Source: Nostoc sp. KVJ20 (lineage in GTDB: Bacteria > Cyanobacteriota > Cyanobacteriia > Cyanobacteriales > Nostocaceae). Taken from it: 64,000 nucleotides of DNA. Made by a program: the position numbers and the translations under genes. The stretch lies in NCBI RefSeq assembly GCF_001712795.1, contig NZ_KV757658.1:186001-250000 (forward strand), in the 5' to 3' direction. Shown piece by piece: positions 59,820-64,000 of this stretch (position 1 is the first letter of the stretch; every line of letters starts with the position of its first letter). The notes under the pieces are model-generated. The model was not told the origin of the DNA, did no database searches, and saw nothing but the letters and a program-made list of their open reading frames with translations.

Positions 59820-60007
59820 TTTTAGGATAGAGCCGTTGCAAACTATGAGTTGCCAACACCTAAATCCCACTTGCGGGCTGCCAACCGACTGGAGCAACGT
59901 AGTTATCTAACCTACGTTCAAGTGACAGCAAGCCAGTAGGGGGGGCAATGCCCACAAAACCTTACTGTGAAGGGTTTTACAAAATGGTCGGCAATGCTCA
60001 CCCTACT

Positions 60008-60064
60008 ACTTAGATTTTAGGAGAAATAGGAATGATACTTCAGAATAAGGTGGCGTTAGTCACC
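60008..60064 (+). pseudogene. SDR 5'-end remnant (RBS plus first about 11 codons)
   Basis: acttagattttaggagaaataggaATGATACTTCAGaATAAgGTGGCGTTAGTCACc matches 60970-61025. Confidence 0.8.
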
Positions 60065-60108
60065 AGTTGTTATTCTCTATCTTGGCATTGTGTCTACCCA
60101 GTATTCTG

Positions 60109-60921
60109 ATGTCTCTAGAGATTAAATCAATGGCAGTTTTGAAACAATTTGGGATTCTATTTGTGTTGGGCATTGCGGGAATTGCGGGAATTTCGATTAC
60201 GTCGGTTCCATTAGTTGAGCAACAGTTGGCGAAACTGTCTCCAGAAATACTGGCAAAAGTTCCGCCACTGTGGGTTTTAATACTGCTGCAAGCACTACAG
60301 CTTACAGTTCTACTGGCAATCAGCATTCTGATCGGAATTGGCTGTGCCTACCGCGTTGGATTACGCTCACATTTGATTGACTACTGGGTACTTCATACCC
60401 CTAAGATTCCATTTTCTGTCATTGAGATGAAATGGAGCTTGGGTGTGGGTGCAGCGACGACGATCATTCTCCTGTTGCTCGATCGGTTCATGAAACCTGC
60501 TCTACCTGAAGCGCTACAGGCATCCAATAACACAGAACCGAATTGGCTGAGTTTGCTTACAGCAATGCTTTATGGCGGCATCACTGAGGAAATTCTGATG
60601 CGCTGGGGGTTAATGTCGCTGCTTGTTTGGATCGCGTGGAAAGGGCTAAAACAAGGCGTTACGTTGCCAAGTCAAGGGATTTACCAGGGTGCGATCGTTC
60701 TAGCCGCGTTGGTATTTGGACTACTACACCTGCCAGCGACTGCCGCGATCGTTCCCCTCACTCCGCTTGTGATTATCCGAGCGATATTACTCAATGGGAT
60801 TGCTGGTATTGCTTTTGGTTGGCTCTTTTGGCAATACTCGCTTGAGGCTGCGATGTTATCCCATGTCAGCGTTCATGCCTTTTCCTTTGCTCTTAGCCTA
60901 ATGCTTGCAAGATTTGTCTAA
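60109..60921 (+). CDS. CPBP-family intramembrane metalloprotease
   Basis: GGITEEILMRWGLMSLLVWIAWK (EExxxR), LVFGLLHLPATA and LSHVSVHAF; multiple TM segments. Confidence 0.9.
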   Translation: MSLEIKSMAVLKQFGILFVLGIAGIAGISITSVPLVEQQLAKLSPEILAKVPPLWVLILLQALQLTVLLAISILIGIGCAYRVGLRSHLIDYWVLHTPKIPFSVIEMKWSLGVGAATTIILLLLDRFMKPALPEALQASNNTEPNWLSLLTAMLYGGITEEILMRWGLMSLLVWIAWKGLKQGVTLPSQGIYQGAIVLAALVFGLLHLPATAAIVPLTPLVIIRAILLNGIAGIAFGWLFWQYSLEAAMLSHVSVHAFSFALSLMLARFV

Positions 60922-60992
60922 GCTTTTTTCTAAAGCGATTTCATGATTATTTCAAGAGAGAACAACCGGACTTAGATTTCAGGAGAAATAGA

Positions 60993-61277
60993 ATGATACT
61001 TCAGGATAAAGTGGCGTTAGTCACTGGTGGCACATCGGGAATCGGCAGAGCAACCGCGTTAGCGTACCCCTACGGGGAAGCAAGCTACGCGCAGCGTTCC
61101 GTTGGCGCAGCCTCTCGTAGAGAAGGAAAGCTTAACGTTCGCGTAGCGTCTCGCAGAGAAGTTATCGCCTTCGGTGCTGCTGGAGCAAAGGTAGTATTCT
61201 CAGGCAGACGCGACGCAGAAGGTTAAAAAACCGCCAAACTGATTCGTGAAACAGGCGCTGAATGCTTATACGTCCAT
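60993..61277 (+). pseudogene. SDR remnant with in-frame repeat insertion and an internal TAA
   Basis: [24 protein letters not shown][YPYGEASYAQRSVGAASRREGKLNVRVASRREV]IAFGAAGAKVVFSGRRDAEG*KTAKLIRETGAECLYVH*. Confidence 0.85.
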
Positions 61278-61391
61278 TGAAACAAGTTCACTAACATCAC
61301 AAGAATCTGACAAATCATTTTAAGAATCTGAAAGCAGTCAAGCATTGGAACTCAAGACACTTTAGATAGATAGAACCAGGAGTATTTAATC

Positions 61392-61973
61392 ATGCTCAAA
61401 GAGCAAACTGTAGACGAACAAGCAAATTTACAAGCAACTACCAATTTGACACCAGCCCAGGAGTATTTGCAAGCACTTTGGGAAGAGCATTTACAGTACG
61501 AGTTTGGCACTCACAGTACTGAAGATGCCGTCGCTACGATGGTTGAAGATGCTTATGTTAACCACATCCCGGTAATGACTGGGGGAGTCGGGAAACCAGC
61601 ACTGCGCGAGTTTTATTCCAAATACCTCATTCCACAGATGCCGCCGGACACGGAGTTGACCCTAATCTCGCGCACGATCGGGACAGATCAACTCGTGGAT
61701 GAAATGGTGGCTAAGTTCACTCATACTGTTTGGATGGAATGGATATTACCCGGCGTTGCTCCCACCGGAAAACGGGTGGAAGTGCCAGTAGTAGCGATCG
61801 TCCAGTTCCGTGACGGCAAACTAGCCCACGAACACATTTACTGGGATCAGGCAAGTGTATTGGTTCAAGTCGGCTTGCTCGACCCGGGTACACTTCCCGT
61901 CGTGGGCGTTGACAGTGCGCGTAAGGCGATCGATCCCAACTTACCTTCAAACACACTAATCGATCGCACTTAG
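61392..61973 (+). CDS. SnoaL-like/ester-cyclase-type NTF2-fold protein
   Basis: PVMTGGVGKPALREFYSKYLIPQMPPDTELTLISRTIGTDQLVDEMVAKFTHTVWMEWILPGVAPTGKRVEVPVVAIVQFRDGKLAHEHIYWDQASVLVQVGLL. Confidence 0.92.
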   Translation: MLKEQTVDEQANLQATTNLTPAQEYLQALWEEHLQYEFGTHSTEDAVATMVEDAYVNHIPVMTGGVGKPALREFYSKYLIPQMPPDTELTLISRTIGTDQLVDEMVAKFTHTVWMEWILPGVAPTGKRVEVPVVAIVQFRDGKLAHEHIYWDQASVLVQVGLLDPGTLPVVGVDSARKAIDPNLPSNTLIDRT

Positions 61974-62002
61974 CGATCGCGACTAAATGTAGGAGTCATC
62001 CA

Positions 62003-62731
62003 ATGTCAACTTTTGTCTTAGTTCACGGCTCATGGCATGACGGTTCTGCTTGGGAACCTGTCATCAAACATTTAGAAGCTAAAGGGCATCAAGCGTTTGC
62101 TCCCACGATCGCAGGTCATGGCAAAGGCGCGAATAAGAATGTTAACCATGCTCAATGTACACAATCGATCGTCGATTACATTGTTGACAAAGACTTAACC
62201 GATATCGTCCTACTCGGACATAGTTTCGGTGGCACGATTATTGCGAAAGTTGCCGAAGCAATTCATGAGCGCATTCGACGGCTCATCTTCTTAGATGCTT
62301 TTGTCCTCAATGATGGTGAAAGCCTCAGAGATATACTCCCACCGGACTATCAAACGTTAAACGACCAACTAGCGAGAACATCGGACGACAATACGCTGAT
62401 GCTACCTTTTGAGATTTGGCGAGAAACGTTTCTCAACGACACTGACCTCGACCTGGCTAAATCTAGTTACGCACAATTATCGCCCGAACCGTATCAACCG
62501 TTAATTGACAAGTTGGACTTGAAGCAGTTTTACTCGTTGCCCATTCCTAAAAGTTACCTCTACTGTACAGAAGATAATGTCCTCCCTCAAAGCGAACAGT
62601 GGGGTTGGCATCCGAGAATGTCTAACCGCTTGGGGATATTTCGGCTTGTACAAATGCCCGGTAGTCACGAGGTGATATTTTCTAATCCGATCGGTTTAGC
62701 AGAAAAAATTATCGTGGCAGGACGCGATTAG
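62003..62731 (+). CDS. Alpha/beta hydrolase
   Basis: FVLVHGSWHDGSAWEPVIKHLEAKGHQAFAPTIAGHGKG...DIVLLGHSFGGTIIAKVAE...MPGSHEVIFSNP. Confidence 0.95.
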   Translation: MSTFVLVHGSWHDGSAWEPVIKHLEAKGHQAFAPTIAGHGKGANKNVNHAQCTQSIVDYIVDKDLTDIVLLGHSFGGTIIAKVAEAIHERIRRLIFLDAFVLNDGESLRDILPPDYQTLNDQLARTSDDNTLMLPFEIWRETFLNDTDLDLAKSSYAQLSPEPYQPLIDKLDLKQFYSLPIPKSYLYCTEDNVLPQSEQWGWHPRMSNRLGIFRLVQMPGSHEVIFSNPIGLAEKIIVAGRD

Positions 62732-62778
62732 CCGCAGGATTTGCAACTGTGTTTATTGATTGAAACAGGAGAAACAGA

Positions 62779-62980
62779 ATGATACTTCAAGATAAAGTGG
62801 CGTTAGTCACTGGCGGCACAACGGGTATTGGTCGAGCAACGGCGTTAGCGTTCGCGCAGCGTTCCGTTGGCGCAGCCTCTCGTAGAGAAGGAAAGCTTAA
62901 CGAAGTTATCGCTTATGCCCAACAACAGGCAAAGGTGGTGCTGGGTCGTCGAATTGATGAAGGTGAAGAAACTGTAAAAA
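62779..62980 (+). pseudogene. SDR 5' remnant with in-frame repeat insertion
   Basis: [24 protein letters not shown][FAQRSVGAASRREGKLNE][26 protein letters not shown], then unrelated sequence. Confidence 0.8.
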
Positions 62981-63031
62981 ATGCAAAAACCGAACACCGC
63001 TTTCCAGCGACCCACAACAGGAGCATTCCAT

Positions 63032-63424
63032 ATGACCCAGCGTGACGCCGTTTTCCCCGCCGGTCGGCATGACCTCTACACGTCACAGACCTATTCCGCA
63101 GCGATCAGATCAGGTGACCTCCTGTTCGTGTCTGGTCAGGTCGGCAGTCGCAGCGATGGCTCGCCCGAGCCGGATTTTGAGGCTCAGGTCCGCCTGGCAT
63201 TCTCCAATCTCGAGGCGACCCTGCAAGCGGGTGGATGCAGGCTTGACGATATCGTCGACGTGACGACCTTTCATACCGATCCCGAGAATCAGTTCGGCAC
63301 GGTCATGACCGTTAAAAGCGAAGTTTTCCCGGAAGCGCCTTATCCGAATTGGACGGCGATCGGCGTCAACTGGCTCGGGGGGTTCGACTTCGAGATCAAG
63401 GTCATAGCCCGTATTCCAGGCTGA
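63032..63424 (+). CDS. RidA-family protein (GC-rich, probable foreign origin)
   Basis: MTQRDAVFPAGRHDLYTSQTYSAAIRSGDLLFVSGQVGSRSDGSPEPDFEAQVRLAFSNLEATLQAGGCRLDDIVDVTTFHTD. Confidence 0.9.
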   Translation: MTQRDAVFPAGRHDLYTSQTYSAAIRSGDLLFVSGQVGSRSDGSPEPDFEAQVRLAFSNLEATLQAGGCRLDDIVDVTTFHTDPENQFGTVMTVKSEVFPEAPYPNWTAIGVNWLGGFDFEIKVIARIPG

Positions 63425-63575
63425 ATTCATCAGGCGGAGCGGGCGGCGAGATAACCCGACACTGCACTCGACCGACCCAGCATTTGTCATCAGGGCGAAG
63501 CAATTCGCGGGCTTATTGGTAAGTAAATTGCCGATTTGACGATCACATTAGTAATCACATACCCAGTAAAACACT

Positions 63576-64000
63576 ATGTCACAAAAACTCTCAGGAAAAG
63601 TTGCGCTTGTCACCGGAGGCACATCGGGAATCGGTAGAGCTACCGCGATCGCTTATGCCCAACAGCAAGCCAAGGTGGTGGTGGTGGGTCGTCGAATGGA
63701 TGAAGGTGAAGAAACGGGTTCGATTGATTCAGGATGCTGGCAAAGAGGCGATTTTTGTGCAAGCAGATGTCACGAAAGAAGCCGATGTTAAAGCAATAGT
63801 TGATAAAGCGGTTGGCGTTTTTGGTCAGTTAGATATTGCCTTTAATAATGCAGGAGTTGGCGGCGAAAATCCCTCATTGATTGAGCAAACAGAAGCTGAA
63901 TACGATCGCACGATGAACGTCAATGTCAAAGGCGTTTGGTTGTCGATGAAGTATGAAATCGCTCAGATGTTGAAACAGGGAAGGGGTTCGATCGTCAATA
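63576..64000 (+). pseudogene. SDR-family gene with apparent +1 frameshift near 63718; runs off window
   Basis: [46 protein letters not shown], then in another frame [86 protein letters not shown]. Confidence 0.85.

Noticed and set aside
1-64000. CRISPR arrays
   Set aside because: Repeats seen are tandem heptamers or interspersed palindromes; no regularly spaced repeat/spacer pattern was noticed and no Cas proteins were recognised.
1-64000. tRNA or rRNA genes
   Set aside because: I did not recognise any tRNA or rRNA by eye; a tRNAscan-SE/Infernal run would be needed to exclude them.

Overview
The window looks like chromosomal or accessory DNA of a filamentous cyanobacterium. I infer this from abundant HIP1-type GCGATCGC sites, heptanucleotide STRR-like repeats and the gene families present. 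No tools were run, so every name comes from reading the translations. Main segments: (1) 1-10.4 kb, a DISARM-like defence operon: adenine methylase cut by the window edge, DrmA-like helicase, DrmB-like DUF1998 protein, DrmC-like PLD protein, and a co-directional DUF262/HNH (GmrSD-like) gene. It is followed by a zinc-ribbon ORF carrying one in-frame UGA at a Cys-like position. (2) 13.3-19.3 kb, a GST/VOC/DGPF(YCII) cluster with a divergent ECF42-like sigma factor and two near-identical copies of a candidate ECF promoter. (3) 19.4-24.7 kb, a nested group II intron ('twintron') interrupting a small host ORF. (4) about 25-46 kb, an accessory element: an operon of small membrane proteins with an M23 peptidase, a lysozyme-like hydrolase, an FtsK/TraB-like translocase, a RusA-like resolvase, an ATPase, a ParB-like protein and a primase-like protein. 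It is invaded by a solo TnpB element and an ISAs1-type IS. This is the best candidate for an undescribed system, possibly DNA transfer. (5) 46.9-54.6 kb, a giant hybrid kinase with a NarL-type regulator. (6) 54.6-64 kb, AraC, NmrA, SDR, SnoaL, CPBP, hydrolase and RidA genes, with repeated truncated SDR 5' ends, in-frame repeat insertions and a GC-rich, foreign-looking RidA gene.
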